Assembly (NCBI RefSeq): GCF_000499525.1
Contig: NZ_HG529431.1
Location: 1-64,000, forward strand
From: Faecalimicrobium dakarense
GTDB taxonomy: Bacteria > Bacillota > Clostridia > Peptostreptococcales > Peptostreptococcaceae
Direction of reading: 5' to 3'
DNA: 64,000 bases
Shown: in pieces, positions 48,508 to 58,527 of the stretch
How positions within the stretch are numbered: the stretch's first letter is position 1
Layout of the letters: every line of letters begins with the position of its first letter
Notes under the pieces: model-generated
Seen by the model: the letters and a program-made list of their open reading frames with translations, nothing else
The model's database searches: none
What the model was told of the DNA's origin: nothing
Made by a program: the position numbers and the translations under genes

Positions 48508-50259
48508 TTAATATATAAAATTGACTATTAATTTTCCTGAATCTTTCTTATTTTTCATGTTCCCAAAGTTGAAATTAGCCTCTAAATTATTAGACATTTG
48601 ATTTGTATTTAGATTTAATATTATAGAAGGATTCTTATGATTTAAAGTTCCAATATGATTATTGTTAAATTTAATATCACTTAATTTTAATTTTCCTTCT
48701 ACCTTTAATTGTACTGCTTTTATATTTTTAAATTCATTGTGACTAGTCGCTATCTCTCTGTCAATACCTCTAGCCCTAATCATAGTTGGTGAACTTCCTT
48801 TGTCTATTTGTATACTCATATTTCGAGTTTCGTTATATTGTTTTTCATTTCTTTTATTTTTATCATTTCCTACAGTAGCATAAGCTTCTACTTCATATCC
48901 ATTTTCACTATTTTGCCATTCATAAACTATATCTCCATTAGATTGACTTGTACTATATTTTTCTCCATACACGATCATTCCATATCCTGATGAAACTTTT
49001 TCTTTATCTATTGCTAATTTACCGTCAATAATAAAATTAGCTTTATTACTATTATGTTTAGTAAATAAAACTTCATACCATGTTCCATTTTCATTACCTT
49101 GTAATGTATATTTACCATTATTCAAATTTAAATTTTCAGTTTTACCTACTTCTTTTACTCCATAAAATGTTGCATGATTCAAATTAATTTTTATATTTTT
49201 AAGTATTGTATGTGGACTTACATAAATTTTAATTTTATCAATATCACTCGCCTTACTTGATGTATTATGAACCTCTGCTTGATTATTTTGATAGTCTGGA
49301 TTGTATCCTATATAAGCATTTGAGTGCCCACTATTACCATTATCGTTATCTCCTCTGATATAAAACTCTTCTTGATTCCTTAAATCTTGATGCCCAAATT
49401 TTCCGTTATCATCTATCCATGTATATAAAGAATCCTTATATAATCCATTTTGTTCTTCAAATTTAGATTTATCTGCAGTCCAAAATCCTATCGCTAAAGA
49501 TTTTTCCTTATCTATATCATCAGGATGTGGAATTTCATCTTTAGGCGGCTCTATCGGTGGTTTTTCTGGTTCTTCCGGCTCTGCTGTACCTCCACCAGTA
49601 ATATTATCTAATCTTGACACTACCTCAAACTCATATTTATTAAAATTATCTTTTTTACTTTCATATCCCATGGTTACTTTATATGGATTATTTCCAGTTA
49701 TTATAAATGGTAGGGTATTAGCTTTTATAGTTCCATCCTTTACGAAATCAATTTTAACTCCATTTTTATCAATAATTGATATAGTATACTTAATATTTCT
49801 ATTTTCTTTATCTATTTCTACTGTATATTTAGAATCATAATTACTTTCTCTATTGCCTATTATTATATATTGATAATTAAACTTTGATATAGTCTTGTCA
49901 TCTAGTTTTGGTTTAATTACCTCTACAACTCCTTTTTCCAAAATATCCTCTTTGTCATTAATTTTTTGAATTTTTTCATTTTTTGTTTCTGCCACTAATT
50001 CATAATCATATGCATTTTTATTTCCATCTTTATCCAAAAGTAATTTTATACTTTTTGCTTGCTCTAAATCATTAGTCAAATATTTATTAATATCATTCAT
50101 AGTTAATTGACCGCTATTTATATTCCCTTGTTCTTTAACTGATGTAGTTGATTTATTTATAATTTTATATCCTATAAATATAACTGTAGTAATTATAAAA
50201 ATAGAAACTAATAATTCTAGCAATGTAAATCCTTTATTATTTAGTTTTTTCAAATACAC
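48508..50259 (-). CDS. Large prepilin-like protein (PilK-like minor pilin)
   Basis: A 583-residue protein with a type III leader: MYLKKLNNKG then FTLLELLVSIFIIT, so cleavage is expected after the Gly at residue 10, leaving the Glu at +5. The large C-terminal domain has no family I recognise; it contains a proline/glutamate-rich linker (about 220-250) and beta-rich sequence with TWYEVLF and NFIIDGKLAID that could be an adhesive or sugar-binding fold. Large pilin-like proteins in this position in C. difficile are called PilK and probably sit at the pilus tip. Function here is inferred. Confidence 0.72.
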   Translation of the reverse strand: MYLKKLNNKGFTLLELLVSIFIITTVIFIGYKIINKSTTSVKEQGNINSGQLTMNDINKYLTNDLEQAKSIKLLLDKDGNKNAYDYELVAETKNEKIQKINDKEDILEKGVVEVIKPKLDDKTISKFNYQYIIIGNRESNYDSKYTVEIDKENRNIKYTISIIDKNGVKIDFVKDGTIKANTLPFIITGNNPYKVTMGYESKKDNFNKYEFEVVSRLDNITGGGTAEPEEPEKPPIEPPKDEIPHPDDIDKEKSLAIGFWTADKSKFEEQNGLYKDSLYTWIDDNGKFGHQDLRNQEEFYIRGDNDNGNSGHSNAYIGYNPDYQNNQAEVHNTSSKASDIDKIKIYVSPHTILKNIKINLNHATFYGVKEVGKTENLNLNNGKYTLQGNENGTWYEVLFTKHNSNKANFIIDGKLAIDKEKVSSGYGMIVYGEKYSTSQSNGDIVYEWQNSENGYEVEAYATVGNDKNKRNEKQYNETRNMSIQIDKGSSPTMIRARGIDREIATSHNEFKNIKAVQLKVEGKLKLSDIKFNNNHIGTLNHKNPSIILNLNTNQMSNNLEANFNFGNMKNKKDSGKLIVNFIY

Positions 50260-50282
50260 TTTCCCCCAATATATAATAATAT

Positions 50283-51347
50283 TTAGTAGTTCATACCACC
50301 CATTAGTCTTGAAGTATATTCATAGTCAGAACATCTACTTAAAACACTTTCTTTAGAAATTTTACCTTGTCTATATAAATTAGTAAGTTCTTGATCCATT
50401 GATTGCATCCCAATTTTTGATCCTGTTTGTATTATATTTTGAATTTGATAAGTCTTATTTTCTCTTATTAAATTTCTTATAGCTGGTGTTGTTATCATAA
50501 CTTCAAGAGCTGCCACTCTATTTCTTCCATCTATCGTTGGTATTAATTGTTGAGATACTATACCTTCACAAACAGTAGATAGTTGTGTTCTTATTTGTTG
50601 CTGTTGCTCCGCTGGGAACATATCTACTATTCTATCTATAGTCTTAGCAGATCCTATCGTATGAAGTGTAGAAAATACTAAATGACCTGTTTCTGCTGCT
50701 GTTAATGCTATAGAAACTGTTTCTGGATCCCTCATCTCTCCTACCAAAATAACATCTGGATCTTGTCTAAGCGTTGCTCTAAGTGCTGAATTAAAGCTTT
50801 CTGTATCACTGCCAATTTCCCTTTGATTTACTATGCTTTTTTTATGATGATGTACATATTCAATTGGATCTTCTAGTGTTATTATGTGTCTTTCTTTATT
50901 AGTATTTATTATATCTATCAAACTCGCTAATGTTGTACTTTTACCACTACCTGTTGGTCCTGTTACTAGAACTAAACCTTTATGTTTTTGGGCAAATGTA
51001 GCCATAACATCTGGTAATCCTAAAGTCTGAAATGTAGGTATTGTTGCCGTTATAGTTCTTATTGCAATTGCATAGTTGCCTTTTTGTTTGTATGCATTAA
51101 CCCTAAATCTATCTCCATTGTCAAGAGCTACAGAGAAATCTACTTCTCCATGTTCTTGCAATCTTTTGAAGTTTTTAGGTGTTGTTATTTCCCTGGACAT
51201 ATCTTCTGTATCTTGTGGTGTTAAGTTCTCATCTCTAAGATTTACAAACTTTCCTTTTATTCTTGCTCTTGGTGGACAATCAACTGTTATATGTACATCT
51301 GATGCTCCAAGTTCTACTGCTATTTCTAATAGCGCAAATATATTCAT
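50283..51347 (-). CDS. pilT: Twitching motility ATPase PilT
   Basis: The retraction motor (354 residues). The P-loop GPTGSGKSTTLASL, the Asp-box TLEDPIEYVHHHKKS, the Walker B RQDPDVILVGEMRD and the His-box LHTIGSAKTIDRI are all present. It starts MNIFALLEIAVELGASDVHI. PilT powers pilus retraction and surface movement, so the system should be capable of twitching. It sits among the minor pilin genes. Confidence 0.95.
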   Translation of the reverse strand: MNIFALLEIAVELGASDVHITVDCPPRARIKGKFVNLRDENLTPQDTEDMSREITTPKNFKRLQEHGEVDFSVALDNGDRFRVNAYKQKGNYAIAIRTITATIPTFQTLGLPDVMATFAQKHKGLVLVTGPTGSGKSTTLASLIDIINTNKERHIITLEDPIEYVHHHKKSIVNQREIGSDTESFNSALRATLRQDPDVILVGEMRDPETVSIALTAAETGHLVFSTLHTIGSAKTIDRIVDMFPAEQQQQIRTQLSTVCEGIVSQQLIPTIDGRNRVAALEVMITTPAIRNLIRENKTYQIQNIIQTGSKIGMQSMDQELTNLYRQGKISKESVLSRCSDYEYTSRLMGGMNY

Positions 51348-51373
51348 ATAAGTATTTATCTCCTTACTAAAAT

Positions 51374-52462
51374 TTATTTTGAGAATGCAATAAATATATC
51401 ACTTCTTATACTAGAGTTCGGACCAGATATATCTCCATCTCTTAATTTAATTCCACCATTAAACTCTAATGTTATCCCTTTTTTACTTTTATCTATCTTT
51501 TTTCTAATATTTTTGTTTACTTTATCTATCTTTTCTCCATTTATGATTAAATCATTTAGTTGCATACCTGTATGCTCTATATAGATATCTATATAATCAT
51601 AATCATTATATGAAAAACCATATTCTTTATAAACTTTATGGGTTTCATCTCTATTTATGATATCCATTTGCATAAAAGGATTTCCATTTAATATCCCATC
51701 TGGCATGTACTGAATTTTTATTTTATCATTTTTGATACTTATATTCTCTGGCCCTAGAGATCTAACTTGATTACTTGATATTGTTGTTTCATTAGCAACC
51801 TTAAATGATTCATTTGGTTTATCTAAATCCCAATCATCAGTAGTATGTATTCTTATGTGATATTCGCTTAGTGGCTTTGGCGTATGAGAATCATCTCCAT
51901 CTTGATTTTCATTATCTTCTGATAAATTTGAAGAAGATGCCAATATTCTTATACCTTCTAGACTAGTATCTTTTTTACTAAAATACTTATCCTCAAGTTC
52001 TACATTTATATCAATATTATACTCGTAATCATTAAAAGATGAGGATATCATATTTGAATTATTGTATTTTTTATTACCTTGTATTAACTTTCTTTCAATA
52101 TCTAACGTTATATTGTATTTATTTTTACTACCATTTTCATTTATAAGTATATGAGAGTACTCCTTTTTAGACTTATCATTATTAAATAATATTTCTTCTG
52201 ATTTATCTTTACTTTGGTTTGAATCATTATATATTATTAGTCTTCTTTCTCTATTATCTAACGGCTTATTTTTAATTTGTTTTCTCAGATTTTCTATTTC
52301 TGTTTGAGCTACATTTAAAGCTTTTATATCTCTATCATTTTTTGTATTAACTCTAATAGTAGTATTTAATATCCTAAAGAAAGCAAACATTATAAGTGTA
52401 ATAATAGCTAATGATACTAATAATTCTAATAATGTAAAACCTTCATTTGTATTATTTTTCAT
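51374..52462 (-). CDS. Prepilin-like minor pilin (PilV/PilW-like)
   Basis: A 362-residue protein with a class III leader: MKNNTNEG then FTLLELLVSLAIITLIMFAF, cleavage predicted after Gly8 with Glu at +5. The C-terminal part is a long hydrophilic domain (NDRDIKALNVAQTEIENLR then charged repeats) typical of minor pilins that prime assembly. It is four bases from the following PilX-like gene. The subtype name is uncertain. Confidence 0.78.
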   Translation of the reverse strand: MKNNTNEGFTLLELLVSLAIITLIMFAFFRILNTTIRVNTKNDRDIKALNVAQTEIENLRKQIKNKPLDNRERRLIIYNDSNQSKDKSEEILFNNDKSKKEYSHILINENGSKNKYNITLDIERKLIQGNKKYNNSNMISSSFNDYEYNIDINVELEDKYFSKKDTSLEGIRILASSSNLSEDNENQDGDDSHTPKPLSEYHIRIHTTDDWDLDKPNESFKVANETTISSNQVRSLGPENISIKNDKIKIQYMPDGILNGNPFMQMDIINRDETHKVYKEYGFSYNDYDYIDIYIEHTGMQLNDLIINGEKIDKVNKNIRKKIDKSKKGITLEFNGGIKLRDGDISGPNSSIRSDIFIAFSK

Positions 52463-52465
52463 ATA

Positions 52466-52930
52466 TTATTTGCTCCTCCAAGAAATAACTTCATAATCTA
52501 TGTTACATGTCTCTTTATATTTCTCTCCACTTACATCACTAACTGTTACATTTATCTTACTACTTAAACTTTCTTTAATTTCTTTAATTTTTAGAGTAAA
52601 TGTTGTAGAGTTATTTGTTTCTTTTTCTGTTATATTGACATCAATATTTGCTATTTCATCACTCGTCCATGTTTTATGGTTAATATTATATAATTCATCC
52701 CCTTTGCTAACATCTACACTTTCTATAAATTCAGATATTATGTCTTCTATAACAGATTCTGCATCATATTTTTTCTGTAAAGATTCCTGATTTTTAGTTG
52801 TAGACTTTAGCTGATTTCCAATTTGTATAGTAAATGAAAGTATAATTATAGTAACAATAGCCATCGCTAATATAACTAACGTCATTGATGAACCATTGTT
52901 TCTCTTTAACTTATTAATATATTCCTTCAA
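52466..52930 (-). CDS. PilX-like minor pilin-associated protein
   Basis: About 154 residues. A basic start (KEYINKLKRNNGSS) precedes one membrane helix (MTLVILAMAIVTIIILSF, about 16-33) and a small extracellular domain, as in PilX/GspK-type minor pilins that bear an atypical leader without Gly-Phe. The frame is open to 52951, but AAAGGTGGTGG lies just before a TTG at 52930, so I prefer that start. It forms a pair with the downstream minor pilin. Confidence 0.65.
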   Translation of the reverse strand: MKEYINKLKRNNGSSMTLVILAMAIVTIIILSFTIQIGNQLKSTTKNQESLQKKYDAESVIEDIISEFIESVDVSKGDELYNINHKTWTSDEIANIDVNITEKETNNSTTFTLKIKEIKESLSSKINVTVSDVSGEKYKETCNIDYEVISWRSK

Positions 52931-52953
52931 TATTCCACCACCTTTATGCAAAT

Positions 52954-52991
52954 AAATTGCATCTCAGAAAATTATCTATAAGATGCAATTT
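52954..52991 (-). terminator. Mid-operon hairpin between pilO and the minor pilins
   Basis: AAATTGCATCT and AGATGCAATTT pair over 11 bases with a 16-base loop. The sequence after it (ATTTGC on the minus strand) is a weak T run, so it may attenuate rather than end the transcript. Confidence 0.6.
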
Positions 52992-53015
52992 AAAATATGT
53001 CATATTAAATTATTA

Positions 53016-53918
53016 TTAATTCAATGTATCTTGGAACGGATTGTACTTGCCATGCTTCCAAGTCGCTGGATTATCAGTCTCTAACTTGATTATATCTTTA
53101 TCTGAACTATAAACTATAAAGTCAATATTTGCTGATATATCTCCACTTGCTTTTGATGTTACTTTCACATCTATAGTATTTGATGCATCTCCTACGCAAT
53201 CGGGGTCTGGTTTTCTTCCTCCACTTTGAGTCGGTGTTCCATATAGAACATTTCCTTCAAGCATATTTTTACATTCTTTATCTAAGTGATAATTAGTATC
53301 TTCTATAGTCCAATATACCCTTTTAGCAGTTTCCTTTTTTACTTCAGTCATTTTAGCACTCATATTATAATCCATTACTTGTGTTATATTCTTTTGTTCT
53401 TCCAGGTAATAAATTAGTTCTCTTATTCTTCTATAGTCTCCCTCTACATTTAATGACATTGGTATTGCATAGAAATTAGTATAGTTTACACTATCTGATA
53501 TTTGATAGTTGTTTAATTTTATATCTAAACTTTTCATAATCTTATCAAGCCCTATTAAAAATAAACCATCTTCCATATCATGACTTAGTTGTCTACTTTT
53601 TGCTTTAGCTTCTCTTGTTAAGCTATCTAGTTTTTCTTGTTTTACAGGGAGTTCTTCTAATTCTTGCTTATAACCATTTAACTCGCTTAATGAACTTTCA
53701 AGATTATTTTTAGATTTCATAAATTGAGTAAATTTAGGAAACACGAAAAAATAACCATATAAACCTAAAATTAAAACTACTCCTAATGTGACCAATAACC
53801 CCTTAGCGCTAACTTCTTTTTTTAATATATCTGTTTTAAATAAGTCTTTTATATCTGTTTGCCATATGCTCTTTTTATCTTCAACTTCTTTGTTAGATTC
53901 TTTTATTAATTTACTCAT
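53016..53918 (-). CDS. Type IV pilus assembly protein PilO
   Basis: An alignment-subcomplex protein of 300 residues: a cytosolic start, one membrane helix (about 41-63, GLLVTLGVVLILGLYGYFF), a coiled coil and a periplasmic-type domain. It partners with the PilM-PilN fusion, and the two genes overlap by eight bases, so translation is coupled. Called PilO by position and topology because the sequence is poorly conserved. Confidence 0.8.
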   Translation of the reverse strand: MSKLIKESNKEVEDKKSIWQTDIKDLFKTDILKKEVSAKGLLVTLGVVLILGLYGYFFVFPKFTQFMKSKNNLESSLSELNGYKQELEELPVKQEKLDSLTREAKAKSRQLSHDMEDGLFLIGLDKIMKSLDIKLNNYQISDSVNYTNFYAIPMSLNVEGDYRRIRELIYYLEEQKNITQVMDYNMSAKMTEVKKETAKRVYWTIEDTNYHLDKECKNMLEGNVLYGTPTQSGGRKPDPDCVGDASNTIDVKVTSKASGDISANIDFIVYSSDKDIIKLETDNPATWKHGKYNPFQDTLN

Positions 53919-55512
53919 TAGTTATCATTCCCTCCTTTAATTTAGCTGTTATGCTAAAGCTATAGGAAGTTTTCTTACTATTTTCATCTTCTGATATTTT
54001 CTCAGTTACTCCTGAAAACTTAACTTCTTCAAAATAAGGTAATAACTTAATATTATATACAAATTTAGCAGCATCAGTTGGAGTAGCTGCACTACCTCTC
54101 ATACTTATGCTATTAGGTACTTTATCATATAAAGGAATTTCTTTATTTTCTGTTTTACTATCCTCAGTTTTATTCTCATCATTTGAATCATTATTAATAT
54201 TTTCATTACTTGTACTATTTTCTTGTTTTTCATCTTTTGGTGTATAAGATAATCTTAAGTTTTCTAGCCAAACTTTATAAGGAATATTTTTATCTATAGC
54301 CGTAAGCATGTCTCCCCATCTAGGCTCTTTATTTATAAGCTTGTCGTATATTTCTATTTCTTCTTGCTTAAGTTTAATCTTATTTTCTATATTATCAATT
54401 TGCTTATATTCTTCTTTAATCTCTGCTATTTGAGTATTAACTCCTTCTAGCTTATTATCAGTTAATTTTTTCATCATAATTAATGAAAGTATCGGTATGT
54501 AAAGTACAACTAATCCTAATGGAATTATCTTTAAAATTTTTGATATCTGTTTTTTTCTCTCTTGTTGTCTTTTAACTTCTAAAGGTAATAAATTCATTCT
54601 ATTGTATTGAGATTTTTCAGATTCTCTTAACATACATCCTATAATGTCAACTATCATATTAAGCTCACTATATTGAATATCCCCTTTTATATCCGTATAT
54701 ATATCGTATAAATTCTCTATACCTGATATTATTTCGCTACTAAACAGTTTAGAGAAATTTTTTCTAATTTCTTCATTATGAGCATATTTTCCGACTATCA
54801 AAATAGTATCTACTATCTTCCCAAAGTTCCTTGATGAGTAATAGTTCATAAGGCCATTAGCTTCATCAACTAGTCTCATATAATCATAATCTTGTGCATT
54901 GTTGCCTAACTTAACAGGAACGTTATCGTGAATATAAAGAGAATCTTCTTTATATATTTCTATAGCACTACTATAATCTCCAGTATCAACAATCATAATA
55001 TCACTATATTCGACTTCTTTTAATACTCTTGAATATGATGCTGGTAATATATCTATACACTCTAGTTTTAAGTTATTTTCAGTAAAAATATCTATTATAG
55101 TTTCAGCTTCTTTAGTGTATAAACCAGCTAGTATTAAATCTAAATATTCTTCACCCTGGTCACTAAACTCCCTTAATACCTCATATGAAAAATTATACTC
55201 CTCTCTCTCAAGAGAAATCATTTCATCTATTTCCATAGACATAATAGCATCTAAATCTTTTGAATCTATTTTGGCTATCTTATTAGATTTAACTATTACA
55301 TCATTCGTGTTTAAACATAAAATAGCACTCTTTGCCTTTGATTTATTTATTTTAAGAGCGTATTTTAATAAATTATATTTATCTGTGAAATTTGGTTCTA
55401 CGTCATCTGATGATAAAAAATATACATCATCTATGATGAATTTGTCTTTCTTATAATATCCATCAACTACAGAAATAAAATCTCCATAGTAGGATATATA
55501 AAGTCTACTCAT
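53911..55512 (-). CDS. PilM-PilN fusion protein
   Basis: A 533-residue protein. The N-terminal part (about 1-310) is an actin-like PilM domain: LYISYYGDFISVVDGYY, MSMEIDEMISLEREEYNFSY, then IMIVDTGDYSSAIEIYK. The C-terminal part is PilN-like, with one membrane helix (KILKIIPLGLVVLYIPILSL, about 320-340), a coiled coil and a small domain with an Asn/Glu-rich linker (about 420-455). Many bacteria encode PilM and PilN separately; the fusion also occurs in C. difficile (PilMN). Confidence 0.88.
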   Translation of the reverse strand: MSRLYISYYGDFISVVDGYYKKDKFIIDDVYFLSSDDVEPNFTDKYNLLKYALKINKSKAKSAILCLNTNDVIVKSNKIAKIDSKDLDAIMSMEIDEMISLEREEYNFSYEVLREFSDQGEEYLDLILAGLYTKEAETIIDIFTENNLKLECIDILPASYSRVLKEVEYSDIMIVDTGDYSSAIEIYKEDSLYIHDNVPVKLGNNAQDYDYMRLVDEANGLMNYYSSRNFGKIVDTILIVGKYAHNEEIRKNFSKLFSSEIISGIENLYDIYTDIKGDIQYSELNMIVDIIGCMLRESEKSQYNRMNLLPLEVKRQQERKKQISKILKIIPLGLVVLYIPILSLIMMKKLTDNKLEGVNTQIAEIKEEYKQIDNIENKIKLKQEEIEIYDKLINKEPRWGDMLTAIDKNIPYKVWLENLRLSYTPKDEKQENSTSNENINNDSNDENKTEDSKTENKEIPLYDKVPNSISMRGSAATPTDAAKFVYNIKLLPYFEEVKFSGVTEKISEDENSKKTSYSFSITAKLKEGMITNE

Positions 55513-55526
55513 TTGTATATTTCCTC

Positions 55527-56735
55527 CTAAATCGCGTCATAAATACTTAACATTGGTAAAAATACACCTATTACTAAAAATGCTACCATTACCCCAACCA
55601 TTACTATCATTATTGGTTCAATCATTGACACCATTCTATTTAAATATATTTCTGACTCATGTTCATAAAACTCTGACATTTGGTCACTTATATTCTCTAA
55701 TTGACCAGTTTGCTCTCCTATAGAAAGCATTTGTATAAGAACAGGATCAAAGTAACCCGATTTTTCAAGATTATCTGCCAAAGTTTCCCCTCTTATAACC
55801 CCTTCTTTTGCCTCTTGTACTGCTTTTTCTGCTATTGAGTTATTTAAACCCTCTCTTATATAATCTAACCCTTGAAGTAATGGGAATCCCGTTGAAACAA
55901 ACAAATAAAGTGCCTTAGAAAATCTCATTGATACAATGGCATTTATACCTTTATTAAGTAAAGGTATTTTTGTAACTAAAACATCTTTATTGTGCCTACC
56001 TATAGGTGTTTTTATATACTTCTTGAGTAATAAAGATCCAATTATTATTGCTATTAAAACTAGATACCAGTATTTTTTCATAAACATACCTATATTCATT
56101 ATAAATCTGCTTAAAGGTGGCATAGTTGCTCCAACTTCTACGATAGATTCCATCATCTTTGGCATTACAAAGCTAGTAAATATAAATAACATAATAAAGC
56201 TTACTAGTCCAACTATAGTTGGATATGTGGATGCATTCCTTATTTTTTGAGTTATCCTATGTTCTCTCTCATAAAATGTAGACATGCTTTTTAATACATC
56301 TTCAAGAGTTCCTGTAGCCTCTCCAGTTGCCACCATTGCTGATAATAGCTTAGGAAACTTTGATTTATCATCTAACATAGAATCTGCTAAAGTTGAACCT
56401 GATTTTATATCATTTACTAAACGATTTATTTCTTCTGATAATAGCTTATTACCTGACCTTTTTGCTAAACTCTCTAGACCGCTTATACTATTTATACCTG
56501 ATGAAATTATTATTCCATATTGTCTACAGAAGTGGCTTATTGTATCTGATTTAAGCTTTTTCTTAGAGTTTTTATTATTACTAAATAAAGAGTACTCTCT
56601 ATGTTCTTTAATTTCTAAAGCTCTAATTTTTTTCTCTTTTAGCTTTCTTCTAGCATCATTAAAATCATTGGCAGTTATTATCCCCTTGGTTTTCTTGCCA
56701 TTTAACATTAACGCTGTATATTTGTAATTCTTCAT
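55527..56735 (-). CDS. Type IV pilus inner-membrane platform protein PilC
   Basis: A 402-residue protein with two T2SF domains. Each has a cytosolic helical part (FCRQYGIIISSGINSISGLES, then AIVSMRFSKALYLFVSTGFPLL) and three membrane helices in total. It converts PilB and PilT force into pilin movement. The frame lies 12 bases after pilB. The segment ASTYPTIVGLVSFIMLF and the end VGVMVAFLVIGVFLPMLSIY are typical. Confidence 0.93.
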   Translation of the reverse strand: MKNYKYTALMLNGKKTKGIITANDFNDARRKLKEKKIRALEIKEHREYSLFSNNKNSKKKLKSDTISHFCRQYGIIISSGINSISGLESLAKRSGNKLLSEEINRLVNDIKSGSTLADSMLDDKSKFPKLLSAMVATGEATGTLEDVLKSMSTFYEREHRITQKIRNASTYPTIVGLVSFIMLFIFTSFVMPKMMESIVEVGATMPPLSRFIMNIGMFMKKYWYLVLIAIIIGSLLLKKYIKTPIGRHNKDVLVTKIPLLNKGINAIVSMRFSKALYLFVSTGFPLLQGLDYIREGLNNSIAEKAVQEAKEGVIRGETLADNLEKSGYFDPVLIQMLSIGEQTGQLENISDQMSEFYEHESEIYLNRMVSMIEPIMIVMVGVMVAFLVIGVFLPMLSIYDAI

Positions 56736-56746
56736 CTAACCACCTC

Positions 56747-58431
56747 TTATTGAGCTGTGAATGTTACCTTTAACATTTCTTCTATTGTAGTAGTTCCGTC
56801 TAAAACTTTTCTTACTGCATCATCTTTTAAAACTTGCATTCCATGTTGTTTTGCCATCTCTAATATTTCATCTTCTTTTGCACCTGAATTTATTAAATTT
56901 CTTATCTCTTTATTCATCATAAGAAATTCATAAACACCAATTCTACCTTTATATCCTTGATTACCACATCTAGGGCAACCTACTGTTTTGTATAAAGTCA
57001 CTTCTTCATTTGCTAAACATCCTAAGGCCTGTTTTTCTCCCAATTCAGCGTTATATGGTTCTTTACAATCATCACATAACTTTCTTACTAAACGTTGAGA
57101 TACAACACCTATTACAGATGATGTTATCAAATAACTGGCAACATTCATATCTATAAGTCTTGATATTGCACCTATTGATGTATTTGCATGAAGCGTACTT
57201 AAAACTAAGTGACCTGTTAGAGATGCCCTTATTGCAATTTCTGCTGTATTTAAATCCCTTATTTCCCCAACCATTATAATATCCGGATCTTGACGCATAA
57301 AAGCCCTTAATGCATTTGCAAAATCAAGACCTGCTTTTACATTTATTTGTGATTGATTTATACCTTCAAGCTCATATTCTATTGGATCTTCTATAGTTAA
57401 TATATTTTGCTCTACGCTATTTAATTGATTAAGCATTGAATACAGTGTAGTTGTTTTACCGCTTCCTGTTGGTCCTACTACTAATATAAGACCATACGGC
57501 TTTGATAATAACTCATCATATGCTTTAATATTATCATCATTTAAACCAAGTCCATGTTTTCCAACCATAAAGCTAGCTTTATCAAGTACTCTCATAACTA
57601 CTTTTTCATCTTTACTAGTTGGCATTGTCGATACTCTAAAATCTATACTCTTGTTATCTATATTTTGAATAATTCTGCCATCCTGAGGAAGTCTTTTTTC
57701 CGATATATTAAGCCCTGCCATGATTTTTATACGACTCACTACTGCTTTATATGGCTTGGCACTTGTTTTCATATGCTCTCTAAGTAGACCATCTATCCTA
57801 AATCTAATCCTCATAAAATCGCCGTCTTGTTCAATATGTATGTCACTAGCTTTTATTCTAACAGCGCTTTCCATTACACTATGTACTAGTCTTACTATTG
57901 GTGCTGCATTTACATCGTCATCTAAATTTATTTCATCATGAGCACTTTCTTTTTTGTTTGAACATACTCATTTATTGCTTTACTTAAATCTGCATTTGAG
58001 TAAGATGAATCTATCGCTTGATTAATTTCTCCTATACTTGATATGTATGGTATTATATTTTTTCCGGATATACGGCGTATATCTTGCATAGCTACTCTAT
58101 CTTGTGGGTCTGCCATTGCTACTGATAAATTATTGTTTTCTATTTTAAATGGGAATATTGTATATCTTTTACATATATTTTCTGGTATTAGACTTGTTGC
58201 TCTTGGGTCTATTATTGATGGTGTTAGTAATACACTTTCTATATTTAAAAGATCTGTAAGTACTGATGTTAGTGTCTCTGCACTTATTAGACCTTGCTCT
58301 ATTAAAATTTCTCCGATTCTTTTACCTGTACCTCTCTGAAGAGATAAGGCTCTTTCTAGTTGCTCGTTGGATATATATCCGCTCTCAACTAATTTATCCC
58401 CTATCCTTACTTTTTGTGACATTTTACTCAC
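56747..58431 (-). pseudogene. pilB: Pilus extension ATPase PilB, frameshifted in an A tract
   Basis: The extension motor, expected length 561 residues. An N-terminal MshEN-type domain with two RIG repeats (RIGDKLVESGYI, RIGEILIEQGLI) is followed by the ATPase with GPTGSGKTTTLYSML, IEDPIEYELEG, RQDPDIIMVGEIRD and a CDDC...CPRC zinc site. The open frame breaks near 57945: the N-terminal part runs to TKKKVLMMK and stops, and a second frame (from 57874) carries the ATPase. One extra A in the A6 tract (ACAAAAAAGAA) joins the two without loss. This may be sequencing error or a phase-variable tract. Confidence 0.9.
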
Positions 58432-58483
58432 CTCTTCTCATGTTAATTATATCATTTTTTATTATTTCATATTTAAATTACAT

Positions 58484-58516
58484 TAAAAAAAGAAGTTTAC
58501 ATGTAGTAAATCTTCT
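58484..58516 (-). terminator. Hairpin between the last pilin and pilB
   Basis: On the minus strand AGAAGATTTAC pairs with GTAAACTTCT (one bulge) across TACAT, followed by seven T. It lies after the pilins and before pilB, so it should terminate most pilin transcripts and let a fraction read through. Confidence 0.7.
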
Positions 58517-58527
58517 CTTTAATATTT

